Assembly: GCA_902500775.1 (NCBI GenBank)
Contig: CABVRZ010000002.1
Span: 179,791 to 222,761 of the forward strand
Reading direction: 5' to 3'
From: an uncultured Nitrospira sp.
GTDB lineage: Bacteria > Nitrospirota > Nitrospiria > Nitrospirales > Nitrospiraceae
Length of the DNA: 42,971 nt
A program made the position numbers and the translations under genes. Of the stretch, positions 1 through 7,037 are shown piece after piece (position 1 is the first letter of the stretch; each line of letters starts with the position of its first letter). Under the pieces are notes generated by a model. That model made no database searches. It was not told where the DNA came from and worked only from the letters and a program-made list of their open reading frames with translations.

Positions 1-931
1 ATTCGAATTTGTCGATATCCGCCTGGCTCCAGGTCGCCACCTGCCGGAACCAGAAAACGCCCCGTTTGTGCAGGAACCGTTCTAACGCCGGACCGACCCC
101 CCGTATGTGTTTGAGATCATCGGACGACACGCCAACCGCTTCTCCCTCATCCGTCTGCTCATTAGCAATGGCATGGTTGCGATCCACTACACGCTCACTC
201 ACCTGCGCGGGTGGTGCCTCATTATTTTGTTCTGTGGAAGTCTCGGACCGCTTTTCGGCAACCTTCTCGCCGACCTGTAACAAGAGGTCCCGGAGCTCAG
301 CCATCTGCACACGAAGATCGGCAATGACGGCCACCTCGCCTTCTAGCGCCTTGATTCGGGCCAGGTGCTCTGGATTGTCGGTCGGCACCACCACCTGCTC
401 CTCGATACTTTTCACTCCTGCTTGTGAAGAAGCGGTTTGGGCCTGCGCAATCTGCGCCAGGAACCCAGCGATGACGACAATCTCATCTTCCACCGCCTTG
501 ATCCGGGCCAGGTGCTCCGGATTGTCAACCGGCACCACCACCCGCTCTTCGATACTCCTCCCTCCAACCTGTGAGGCAACGGCTTGGAACTGGGCGATCT
601 GAGGGAGCAACCCAGCGATCATGGCGACCTCACCTTCCAGCGCCTTGATCCGGGCCAAATACTCCTGATTGTCGACCGGCCGATCTACGACCTTCTCGAC
701 CGGAACCTCAACATGTTTCACCACCACCCGTTCGACCGGGACCTCCACTCGCTTCTCAACCGTTCGCACCTCTGGTGGTTGATTGGTCAGCATCGTGACC
801 TTACTCTTGAGGCGTTCCACCTCACGACGCTTCTCATCCATCACTGACCCCAGCACCATGCCCTTGATCCCCCACCCGAGGCATCCCGCTCCCACCAACG
901 TCCAGAACCAACATGCCCAGCTACCAGACAT
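1..931 (-). CDS. Coiled-coil repeat protein with C-terminal helix-hairpin-helix domain (partial, 3' end outside window)
   Basis: The frame is open from an ATG at 929-931 to the window edge, so at least 310 residues are encoded and the stop lies beyond base 1. An N-terminal hydrophobic stretch (about residues 3-28, SWACWFWTLVGAGCLGWG and on) would anchor the protein in the membrane. It is followed by Val/Glu/Arg-rich coiled coil (VEVPVERVVVKHVEVPVEK) and three 49-residue repeats containing the core LARIKALEGEV. The last visible part, DDLKHIRGVGPALERFL and onward, has the helix-hairpin-helix signature (I-x-G-V-G-P) found at the C-terminus of several envelope and DNA-binding proteins. The ATG lies 5 bases after the stop of the OmpA-domain gene, so the two are probably co-transcribed. 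A role linking the envelope to a cytoplasmic or periplasmic partner is inference. Plus-strand frames here are shadows. Confidence 0.75.
   Translation of the reverse strand, partial: MSGSWACWFWTLVGAGCLGWGIKGMVLGSVMDEKRREVERLKSKVTMLTNQPPEVRTVEKRVEVPVERVVVKHVEVPVEKVVDRPVDNQEYLARIKALEGEVAMIAGLLPQIAQFQAVASQVGGRSIEERVVVPVDNPEHLARIKAVEDEIVVIAGFLAQIAQAQTASSQAGVKSIEEQVVVPTDNPEHLARIKALEGEVAVIADLRVQMAELRDLLLQVGEKVAEKRSETSTEQNNEAPPAQVSERVVDRNHAIANEQTDEGEAVGVSSDDLKHIRGVGPALERFLHKRGVFWFRQVATWSQADIDKFE
253..693 (-). repeat. Three tandem 147-bp in-frame coding repeats
   Basis: The same block (ttgatccgggccaggtgctc and variants, read on the plus strand) recurs with anchors at 351, 498 and 645, an exact 147-bp (49-codon) period. 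Each unit encodes V-V-V-P-x-D-N-x-E-x-L-A-R-I-K-A-x-E-x-E followed by a hydrophobic helix. The copy nearest the C-terminus diverges in its second half. The exact frame-preserving period points to duplication within the gene and not to a CRISPR-like array. Confidence 0.8.
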
Positions 932-936
932 GACGA

Positions 937-1509
937 CTATTCCCCCGTGGTTCCGATGGACAATTCGATTCTTCGGTTTTGCCTGCGCCCCTCATCGGTG
1001 GCACTCACCGCGCTTGATCGCGACGCGTCATACCCTTTGGGGACCAGCCGTTCGGCTGCGATTCCCTGTGAGACCAAATACTCGACGACAGCGGTGGTAC
1101 GCTGTTCCGAGAGCATCTGATTCGCACGCTCCGGTCCACCGATGTCCGTCTGACTGTTCACTTCAACAATCACCGTTGGGTCTTCGCGCAACATCGCGGC
1201 CACGCCATTCAAGATGACTTTCCCGTCCGACAGAAGAGTGACGCTGTTAATGCGGAAGGGAATTGTCTTGCCGATGAGGAGGTCATCAATCTTTTTTTTT
1301 GCGATCGCCGGCACAGAGACCGACGGTGGTGGTGGCGATGGTTGCGGCTCAGTGGATTTTTGAGCCTGTGGAGGATGTTCAGCCGGATGCTCCAGTGCAA
1401 CCGGAGGGGGTGCCGTCACTGCCCCTCTCCCACAGAAGAAGAACGTCATACCGAGGATAAATACTCCAAGAAGTACCAAAAACGAGTCTTTGCCTTGCAT
1501 GACCATCAC
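937..1509 (-). CDS. OmpA-family C-terminal domain protein, membrane anchored
   Basis: The 190-residue protein has an N-terminal hydrophobic segment (FLVLLGVFILGMTFFFCG) that may be an uncleaved anchor or a lipoprotein signal (Cys in FFFCG). A Pro-rich linker follows (about residues 35-65), then an OmpA C-terminal peptidoglycan-binding domain with DPTVIVEVNSQTDIGGPERAN, LSEQRTTAVVEYLVSQGI and GRRQNRRIELSI. OmpA domains bind diaminopimelate in the cell wall, normally through the Asp and Arg seen in TDxxG and NRRIE. GTG at 1509, ATG at 1506 and ATG at 1500 are all in frame and no strong ribosome binding site separates them. A run of nine T (1292-1300 region, plus strand) lies inside the gene and encodes Lys-Lys-Lys. 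It is the first gene of a two-gene unit with the coiled-coil protein downstream. Confidence 0.85.
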   Translation of the reverse strand: MMVMQGKDSFLVLLGVFILGMTFFFCGRGAVTAPPPVALEHPAEHPPQAQKSTEPQPSPPPPSVSVPAIAKKKIDDLLIGKTIPFRINSVTLLSDGKVILNGVAAMLREDPTVIVEVNSQTDIGGPERANQMLSEQRTTAVVEYLVSQGIAAERLVPKGYDASRSSAVSATDEGRRQNRRIELSIGTTGE

Positions 1510-1544
1510 TTTTTGCTAAGAAGAGTACATGAGCACACCGCAAC

Positions 1545-1573
1545 AGAATAGTGGTATATAGCAAGGCCGTCAA
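1545..1573 (-). promoter_or_regulatory. Sigma70-like promoter for the OmpA-domain gene
   Basis: On the minus strand TTGACG (1573-1568) and TATTCT (1550-1545) are separated by exactly 17 bases, a near-consensus sigma70 spacing. The -10 element ends about 35 bases before the start codon at 1509. It overlaps a small inverted repeat, aggcc at 1564-1568 with ggcct at 1576-1580. Confidence 0.6.
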
Positions 1574-1825
1574 GAGGCCTGCTTGCGCGGTCGTCTGAAG
1601 GGCGTGAGACTCAGGTCCTGACCGTGCTCCACTGACTGTCGATTGGTGTTACGTCTTGTTTCGCGCTGCCTGATGAGGAGGCCAACGACTTTTCCGCGTT
1701 GCCGAAGGAATAAGATCCTGAACCCTGTTTTCCCTAGCGCCTCGATTTATCGAGTATGCGTGAGGTTGTTGTGTTGAGACCAGTAAGGGGCAGGGAAGGC
1801 AGCGGGATCCTGCAACAGATTTGCG
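1574..1825. other. Intergenic region, no gene seen
   Basis: About 250 bases without a credible reading frame. It contains a short perfect inverted repeat, ctcgat-tt-atcgag at 1741-1754, downstream of the 78-residue gene on the minus strand. This might be a weak terminator or a protein-binding site, but it lacks a T tract. Confidence 0.4.
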
Positions 1826-2062
1826 TTAGGCGGCCTTCCTAATCGCCTTGCGGAGTGATGCAGGAGGAGTGGTGGGCAGAAAGCAGCTTTTCGGATAGAG
1901 GTAGTCTTCTCCTGTTGCATCCATGACGCAGATCTGTCCGTGCTTGATCGCCAGCGCATCGGGAATCGCAATATAGATCTTCCGCTTTTCAAGAGACACT
2001 GCATAACCCTTGTTCTCAACACAAATCACGAGTCGAGAAGCAACACGTTTGGTCTTTAGCAT
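1826..2062 (-). CDS. Small conserved hypothetical protein (78 aa)
   Basis: The 78-residue protein has a compact pattern (CVENKGYAVSLEKRKIYIAI, then KHGQICVMDATGEDYLYP) that I recognise as a small conserved protein in Nitrospira-like and other environmental genomes. The order of short beta strands with 'GEDYLYP' near the end suggests a small beta-barrel fold. That is inference and no function is known to me. The ATG at 2062 has a reasonable ribosome binding site (gaggtc) and lies 10 bases after the stop of the 53-codon gene upstream, so the pair forms a mini-operon. No signal peptide or membrane segment is visible. Confidence 0.7.
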   Translation of the reverse strand: MLKTKRVASRLVICVENKGYAVSLEKRKIYIAIPDALAIKHGQICVMDATGEDYLYPKSCFLPTTPPASLRKAIRKAA

Positions 2063-2072
2063 ATGGATGACC

Positions 2073-2234
2073 TCAGAGCAGTTGTTTAATCTTGTATTCC
2101 TTTCGGCCTATCCCTGTTGCTTCATACCAGTGAATTTCGGCACGATGAACGGAGCCGTCTGAGAGTCGAACCGTTGCCAATCCCTTCGGTTTTCGCCGAC
2201 ATCCTTTGCCATAGAACTTCCGCAGGCAGGCCAC
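2073..2234 (-). CDS. Very small conserved hypothetical protein (53 aa, GTG start)
   Basis: The frame contains LRKFYGKGCRRKPKGLATV, RLSDGSVHRAEIHWYEATGI and GRKEYKIKQLL before a TGA at 2073-2075. The pattern 'AEIHWYEA-GIG-K-KIK' belongs to a family of tiny conserved proteins of unknown function that I recall from similar genomes. The frame is open upstream to a stop near 2300, but the only good start is GTG at 2232-2234 (MACLRKFYG). There is no ATG in frame. It is basic, with two Cys. Its stop lies 10 bases before the start of the 78-residue gene. Other frames over this stretch, including a 64-codon minus frame, lack any such pattern and are judged spurious. Confidence 0.6.
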   Translation of the reverse strand: MACLRKFYGKGCRRKPKGLATVRLSDGSVHRAEIHWYEATGIGRKEYKIKQLL

Positions 2235-2451
2235 CTCTCGAATGCGTCCCCCAACGCAAATGTTTCGACCTGCATGATGGCACCAAGCAACTCAAAATTC
2301 ACTCCAACATGGTCTCAAATTCATGGCGTACTCGTCAACGGGAAGAGGGCACGGTAGAGAATACGACCGTGTCCTTCATCGGAGAGTTTGACATTCCTGC
2401 CGCATCAGCAGGGAATGCGCTCGCTTTAGAATTTCCGGTTTGAGCTGTCGA
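2235..2451. other. Intergenic, no confident gene
   Basis: Frames open on both strands here have no recognisable composition or start signal. The region separates the tiny-gene pair from the end of cysN/C and would hold the promoter of the tiny genes and the terminator of the sulfate operon. I see no strong hairpin with a T tract. Confidence 0.35.
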
Positions 2452-4296
2452 CTAAATGGAATATTGAAAGACCGGCTTGGCACCAATGGCCTGAGCCAAG
2501 ACACCCCGGCGTTTCAATTCGTCCAAGATCCTCGCAGTGGCGGCGTCGAAGTCAGTAGGACCTGTCAGGACAACATCCGTATTGGGTGGAGGCTCCTCTG
2601 CGGCCTTGCTCATGTGCACAGCGATGACGGGTGCGGGATGGACGAGTGTCCTGATTGCTTCTGAAGCTTCGTGGTAAGCCAGGCCGAAGGGATTCGTCGT
2701 TGAGACGACAATCAGGCCGGTATCGATGAGAAGCCGTGCGACTTCGCCATAGCGCCGAGCCATCTCAGTCGTCTGACCCCGTTCTTCTTCAGTGAGATCC
2801 GCGTCCAACCCACGGCGGAGATTTTCCCCGTCCAGGAGATAGGCATGACGTCCATCCGCGACAAGACGACCTTCGAGTTTTCTGGCCAAGAATGACTTGC
2901 CGGTGTGCCGCCCACCGGTGAGGAGGACGATCGCGGCGCGATGGCCATATTGCTGCGCGCGATCTTCGACCGTGACTTCGCCCTTGACCCAGGCAAAGTC
3001 TCTCCGACGGGCCTCTTCGCGGAGAAATTCCTGGTCGTCATGGACCAGTTCGGTCACGATACCACCGCCCGCGATATCGTATTCATCGACCAAGACGAAA
3101 CGTCCGGTGGCTTCAAACGAGGCTGACAGATCAAACGCAACCGGGGCCTTTGTGCGCATGGTCAATTCGGCCACCTGGTTCTTGCCGACGCTGTTGCTAC
3201 CCTGCTGCTGCGCTAGATTCATGGTGTCGATGATCCGGTGGATCGACGCGACTTCGCAGTCCACTTCCTTCGTAGCGACACGTAACAGATATTTGCGTCC
3301 TTTTTCCAACGGCCGCTTGCCCAGCCAAAACAGGTTAGCCCGAAAGGCCGTGGAGACCGAGGGAAGACTCTCTTGATGCGAGGCGATTTCGCCGCGTTCC
3401 ACAAAGATTTGGTCATCGAGCGTCACACCAATGGATTGCCCAGCCTGACCTTCGGTCGGTTGCGGATCGATATTGAAGGCTTCCACCGTCCGGACATTGG
3501 CCCGCTTATTCGACGGCGAAAACACAAGGTGATCACCCACTTTGATGCGACCAGCCGTGATGCGACCGGTGATGATCCTGCGCGCATCGAACTTATAGAC
3601 ATCCTGCACCGGTAAGCGAAGCGGCTGCTCTGAACGGGCGGCTTCTTTCTTGAACGCACTGAGTGTGTCCAAGACCGTAGGGCCGCTGTACCAAGGCATC
3701 TGCTTACTGCGATTCGCGATATTGTCGCCAAGCTTGGCGCTCACTGGAATGAACTGTGCCGGCACGGCTTTGAACTGTCCTAGAAATTCGCGATACTCTT
3801 TCTCAATCCCCTCAAACACATCCTGGCGATAGCCGACCAAATCCATCTTGTTGACCACCACCGCAAACTGCCGGACACCGAGCAGTGACAGCAGATAGCC
3901 ATGTTTCTTGGATTGTTCCTTCACTCCTTCCAGCGCATCGATGAGGAGCAATGCGGCTTCGGCACGCGCAGCTCCGGAGATCATATTCTTCAGAAACTCC
4001 TTGTGCCCCGGCGCATCGATAATGATGTACTGCCGCCCCTTCCACATGAAAAACGTTCGGGCCGTGTCGATCGTGATCCCCTGCTCCTGTTCCTCAAGAA
4101 AAGCGTCGAAGAGGAAAGCATACTCGAATTCTTTGCCCTGCTGTTTGCAGATAGCCTGCACCTTTTCCAACTTGCCATCCGGCAATGAATTGGTATCGGC
4201 ATAGAGCCGTCCCAGTAACGTCGACTTGCCATGATCCACATGGCCGACGATCACGATGTTCAAATTTTCTGATGGCTTGGTATTAACCGTTGTCAT
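2452..4296 (-). CDS. cysN: Sulfate adenylyltransferase large subunit CysN with degenerate CysC (APS kinase) domain
   Basis: With CysD this GTPase drives ATP + sulfate to APS + pyrophosphate in the cytoplasm. The N-terminal EF-Tu-like GTPase domain shows [17 protein letters not shown] and NKMDL, followed by two beta-barrel domains. The last ~160 residues form an APS-kinase-like domain with a Walker A motif (GGRHTGKS) and [10 protein letters not shown]. The usual APS-binding features (D-R-x-E-N-I-R-R, the Ile-Ser-Pro-Tyr loop and F-T-G-I-D-x-P-Y-E) are missing or replaced, for example by STTNPF. Since the operon encodes an APS reductase, PAPS synthesis may be dispensable. In-frame starts exist at TTG 4323, ATG 4317 and ATG 4296. 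I prefer 4296 (MTTVNTKPS) because it has GGAACG in front and matches the family N-terminus, giving 614 residues. It is the last gene of the operon, 114 bases of hairpin-rich sequence plus the N-terminal alternatives after cysD. Confidence 0.93.
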   Translation of the reverse strand: MTTVNTKPSENLNIVIVGHVDHGKSTLLGRLYADTNSLPDGKLEKVQAICKQQGKEFEYAFLFDAFLEEQEQGITIDTARTFFMWKGRQYIIIDAPGHKEFLKNMISGAARAEAALLLIDALEGVKEQSKKHGYLLSLLGVRQFAVVVNKMDLVGYRQDVFEGIEKEYREFLGQFKAVPAQFIPVSAKLGDNIANRSKQMPWYSGPTVLDTLSAFKKEAARSEQPLRLPVQDVYKFDARRIITGRITAGRIKVGDHLVFSPSNKRANVRTVEAFNIDPQPTEGQAGQSIGVTLDDQIFVERGEIASHQESLPSVSTAFRANLFWLGKRPLEKGRKYLLRVATKEVDCEVASIHRIIDTMNLAQQQGSNSVGKNQVAELTMRTKAPVAFDLSASFEATGRFVLVDEYDIAGGGIVTELVHDDQEFLREEARRRDFAWVKGEVTVEDRAQQYGHRAAIVLLTGGRHTGKSFLARKLEGRLVADGRHAYLLDGENLRRGLDADLTEEERGQTTEMARRYGEVARLLIDTGLIVVSTTNPFGLAYHEASEAIRTLVHPAPVIAVHMSKAAEEPPPNTDVVLTGPTDFDAATARILDELKRRGVLAQAIGAKPVFQYSI

Positions 4297-4350
4297 AATC
4301 GTTCCATTTTCCAGCATGCTCAAACGGGCAGACCGGCGAGGCCGTAGGAG

Positions 4351-4398
4351 CGAAACAACCGGAGGCGTACCCTCTGGGGTACATTAAGGATTGTTTCG
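4351..4398. repeat. Nested inverted repeat between cysD and cysN
   Basis: Outer arms cgaaacaa (4351-4358) and ttgtttcg (4391-4398) enclose a second perfect stem, gtaccc (4367-4372) and gggtac (4377-4382), with loop tctg. It sits in the only sizeable gap of the operon. It may be a repetitive extragenic palindrome or an RNA structure that adjusts cysN expression relative to cysD. Copy number elsewhere cannot be judged here. Confidence 0.6.
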
Positions 4399-4437
4399 AT
4401 CCAAGAACGAAGCCGGATGCCTGTTTCAGTGTACTGC

Positions 4438-5235
4438 TCACATGTAGCCGTCTTTTCGAAGCAATTCCATCCCACGGCCTTCATCCTGTGCTCGTCCCGA
4501 GCGTTCCGCTACGGTCGTATGCCGCAATTCCTCGATAATGTCGTCCACCGTCTTCGCGGTCGATTTGATCGGTGTGGTACAGGGCGCACAACCGAGGCTT
4601 CGATAGCGAGTGCCGTCTCCCTTATCGAGATACAGATCGATGAAGGGAATGTTTTCGAGTTTGATATATTCCCAGATGTTGATTTCCGTCCAATCCAGCA
4701 ACGGGTGAATGCGAATGTGCGTGCCAGGCGGGAAGGTTGTCTTGTATTGGTCCCAGAGCTCCGGTGGCTGATCACGAAAATCCCAGTCTCCATGCTTATC
4801 TCGTGGCGAGAAGTAGCGCTCCTTGGCTCTGGTGCCCTCCTCATCCGCACGGACACCCAGGATGACGCCGGTGTATCCCTTATTTTCCAGTAGCTGCTTC
4901 AGGCCGTTCGTCTTCAGCGCAGTGCAGCAGACCACACGCCCCATCGTATGGTTCATGCCGGCCGCCAAGGCTTCCTTATTTTGTCCAACGACTAAATCCA
5001 GCCGCCACTCGCGGGCAAGCCGGTCGCGGTACTCGATCATCGCTGGGATCTTGTAGCTGGTGTCGACATGGAGTAGTGGAAACGGCACATGCCCAAAGAA
5101 GGCCTTGCGGGCGAGCCACAGGAGCACTGTGGAGTCTTTCCCCATCGACCAGAGCATGGCGAGGTTACTGAAATGCTTATACGCTTCTCGCAGGATATAG
5201 ACGCTTTGATCCTCAAGTTGGCGAAGATGTTTCAT
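4438..5235 (-). CDS. cysD: Sulfate adenylyltransferase small subunit CysD
   Basis: CysD is the catalytic ATP-pyrophosphatase subunit of ATP sulfurylase and forms APS together with the CysN GTPase. The 265-residue protein shows the PP-loop SMGKDSTV (about residues 30-37), [11 protein letters not shown], the conserved [14 protein letters not shown] and [12 protein letters not shown], and the C-terminal SLGCAPCT near residue 215. Length and order match the family (about 300 in enterobacteria, shorter here). It starts [18 protein letters not shown] at ATG 5235, 26 bases after the TrpD2-like gene, and is followed by cysN. It lies within the Rrf2-headed sulfate operon. Confidence 0.96.
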   Translation of the reverse strand: MKHLRQLEDQSVYILREAYKHFSNLAMLWSMGKDSTVLLWLARKAFFGHVPFPLLHVDTSYKIPAMIEYRDRLAREWRLDLVVGQNKEALAAGMNHTMGRVVCCTALKTNGLKQLLENKGYTGVILGVRADEEGTRAKERYFSPRDKHGDWDFRDQPPELWDQYKTTFPPGTHIRIHPLLDWTEINIWEYIKLENIPFIDLYLDKGDGTRYRSLGCAPCTTPIKSTAKTVDDIIEELRHTTVAERSGRAQDEGRGMELLRKDGYM

Positions 5236-5261
5236 GGCTGATGTTCTTTCCGGTTCTTGCC

Positions 5262-6302
5262 CTACGCGGTCACCGACTGCCTGACGAGATCCTCCAGCTT
5301 GCGGGCCGCAGCGCCTCCATCAATCGCCGCACGAGCCGCCAGGAAACAGGCAGCCAACGATGTGCCTTTCCCCGCGGCATACAGTAACAGTGATGCATTC
5401 ATCACGACCCAATCCTTTTGACCCCCCTGTACGCGATTCTGAAGGATGCGGCGAAGGAGATCCGCTTCCTTCTCTCGCTGGTCCGGCGGAAATCCTGCCA
5501 TTTCCCGAGATGGAGCGAATACCAAGCCGAAATCCTTTGGCGACACACCAATCGGTGTGATCCGCTCTTCGCGCAACTCCAATACTCTGGTCGCCATGGA
5601 AGCCGACAATTCCGGATCACCCTCGACCCCCCGCACGACCAGGGCATGGGGACAGCCGAGGATCCGCAGTGCTTCGGCTGTCTTCTCAAAATGAGGGGGA
5701 TGCGAGAGACCCACCACTTGCACCTTCGCCCGAGCAGGATTTAATAGTCGTGCGATTGGATGGAACACGTTCCTGACTCCGAGCGTCTGGCGCATTTCCA
5801 AAAACCGATAGACTGGTGGATGGTAGAGGCCAATATCCAAATAGGCGAAGCTGTGTCGGTTCACCTCTTCGGCGACCTGCTTGGGTTCAGCATCAACCCG
5901 AATTCCCATCGCCTTTAACACTCCGGCTACGCCAGGCCGTCCAGGAATGCCATCATAGCCGTGCATCAAGACCGCCGCACCCGCTGCGGCCGCCACGATT
6001 GAAGCCGCAACGATCGCGTGAAAGGTGTCCTGCTTCCCAGCGTACGTCGGCACATCTATCAATGCCAACTCACGTGAGACCACCAGCGGAGCCACATATT
6101 GCCGCGCGGCCGCTGTCAATCCCGCCAACTCCGTCACGGACTCCATCTTGAATCGCATGGCAATGAGGAAGGCTCCGACTTGAGCCGGACTTGCTTCGCC
6201 CTCGACTAAGGCCTTCATTGCTTGCTTACACTCGTCCCACGTAAGGTCTTTCGAGGCCTTAGGGCCCTTGGCAACTTTTGCGAGAATCTCGTGAAATGGC
6301 AT
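5262..6302 (-). CDS. TrpD2/YbiB-like anthranilate phosphoribosyltransferase-family protein
   Basis: The 346-residue protein has the helical N-terminal domain and Rossmann-like second domain of the anthranilate phosphoribosyltransferase (TrpD) superfamily. Visible pieces are [34 protein letters not shown] and [16 protein letters not shown]. At the place where true TrpD carries the PRPP-binding Gly-Thr-Gly-Gly-Asp loop it has [14 protein letters not shown], as in the TrpD2/YbiB subgroup, whose E. coli member is reported to bind nucleic acid. Tryptophan synthesis is therefore unlikely. The frame is open further upstream over cysH, but [10 protein letters not shown] at 6302 is the natural start, 1 base after the cysH stop. 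It sits between cysH and cysD with tight spacing, so its job is probably tied to sulfate assimilation or its regulation. That is inference. Confidence 0.8.
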   Translation of the reverse strand: MPFHEILAKVAKGPKASKDLTWDECKQAMKALVEGEASPAQVGAFLIAMRFKMESVTELAGLTAAARQYVAPLVVSRELALIDVPTYAGKQDTFHAIVAASIVAAAAGAAVLMHGYDGIPGRPGVAGVLKAMGIRVDAEPKQVAEEVNRHSFAYLDIGLYHPPVYRFLEMRQTLGVRNVFHPIARLLNPARAKVQVVGLSHPPHFEKTAEALRILGCPHALVVRGVEGDPELSASMATRVLELREERITPIGVSPKDFGLVFAPSREMAGFPPDQREKEADLLRRILQNRVQGGQKDWVVMNASLLLYAAGKGTSLAACFLAARAAIDGGAAARKLEDLVRQSVTA

Positions 6303-6303
6303 G

Positions 6304-7029
6304 TTACGACTTGTGGAGCCCACACTCCGTCTTGGCAAAATTCTTCCAGCGCCCCGCCCGTGGATCATCACCAGGCGCCACCGGAGCGGTGCAGTAGGTA
6401 CAACCAATGCTGGGATAGTTCTGGTCGTGAAGTGGGTTGTGAGGGACTTCATAGACCTTGATGTAGGTCCAGACGTCGGCCCAGGTCCACCGTGCGAGCG
6501 GATTGATTTTGACCAGCTCGAATTTCTGGTCCCACTCGATCACTCCGGCATTCGCGCGGGACGGCGCTTGGTCACGCCGAATACCAGTAATCCAGGCGTC
6601 ATACCCTTTCAGGACTCTTGTCAACGGTTCGACTTTCCGCAATTGGCAACATTGATCTGGATTGCTGGTCCAGAGTGCATCACCATACTCTTCTGCTTGC
6701 TTCTGCGGCGTCAGCAACGACTTCACTTGGAGAACCTGCGCCGGCTTCAAGCCATACCGTTCAATCACCCGATCCCGCGTGGCGTAGGTTTCAGGAAATA
6801 AAAACTCGGTATCGAGGTAGAACAACGGCACCGAGGGATTGATGCGATACACCATATCAACCAAGACCACATCTTCCGCCCCAAAGCTGCAGGCCAGCAC
6901 CATCTTTTCCCCATATCGTTCGATGGCCGCATTCAGGACATCCTGCGGCTGCTTCGTCTCAAACGAGGAGCCCCAGGCCTGAAGTTCTGCAAGCTGTTTG
7001 GACTGACCATTTACTGTCACGGTTGACAT
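6304..7029 (-). CDS. cysH: Assimilatory APS reductase (CysH family, [4Fe-4S] type)
   Basis: It reduces adenosine 5'-phosphosulfate to sulfite and AMP with thioredoxin or glutathione as donor. The 241-residue PP-loop-type protein shows CSFGAEDVVLVDM, YLDTEFLFPETY, TGIRRDQAPSRA and the C-terminal catalytic Cys in TECGLH. Two cysteine pairs, DQCCQLRK and GCTYCTAP, are the ligands of the [4Fe-4S] cluster that separates APS reductases from PAPS reductases such as E. coli CysH. The start is ATG 7029, 8 bases after the sulfite reductase stop. The next gene begins 1 base after its stop, so translation is probably coupled. Confidence 0.94.
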   Translation of the reverse strand: MSTVTVNGQSKQLAELQAWGSSFETKQPQDVLNAAIERYGEKMVLACSFGAEDVVLVDMVYRINPSVPLFYLDTEFLFPETYATRDRVIERYGLKPAQVLQVKSLLTPQKQAEEYGDALWTSNPDQCCQLRKVEPLTRVLKGYDAWITGIRRDQAPSRANAGVIEWDQKFELVKINPLARWTWADVWTYIKVYEVPHNPLHDQNYPSIGCTYCTAPVAPGDDPRAGRWKNFAKTECGLHKS

Positions 7030-7037
7030 GCCCCCAT

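Noticed and set aside
9..602. Plus-strand 197-codon frame at the left edge
   Set aside because: Antisense to the coiled-coil/HhH gene, Ser/Arg/Thr-rich composition typical of a shadow, and its apparent repeats are the complement of the 147-bp coding repeats.
253..693. Possible CRISPR or satellite array
   Set aside because: The 147-bp period is a multiple of three, lies within an open frame and has no spacer structure.
2108..2443. Frames on both strands (64 and 108 codons) over the tiny-gene region
   Set aside because: They overlap the 53-codon gene in other frames and have no recognisable protein pattern.
6303..6452. N-terminal extension of the TrpD2-like frame and similar extensions of the 955- and 1432-residue proteins
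   Set aside because: The extensions run over the preceding gene in another frame, are Arg/Ser-rich, and stop matching any family pattern exactly where the preceding gene ends.
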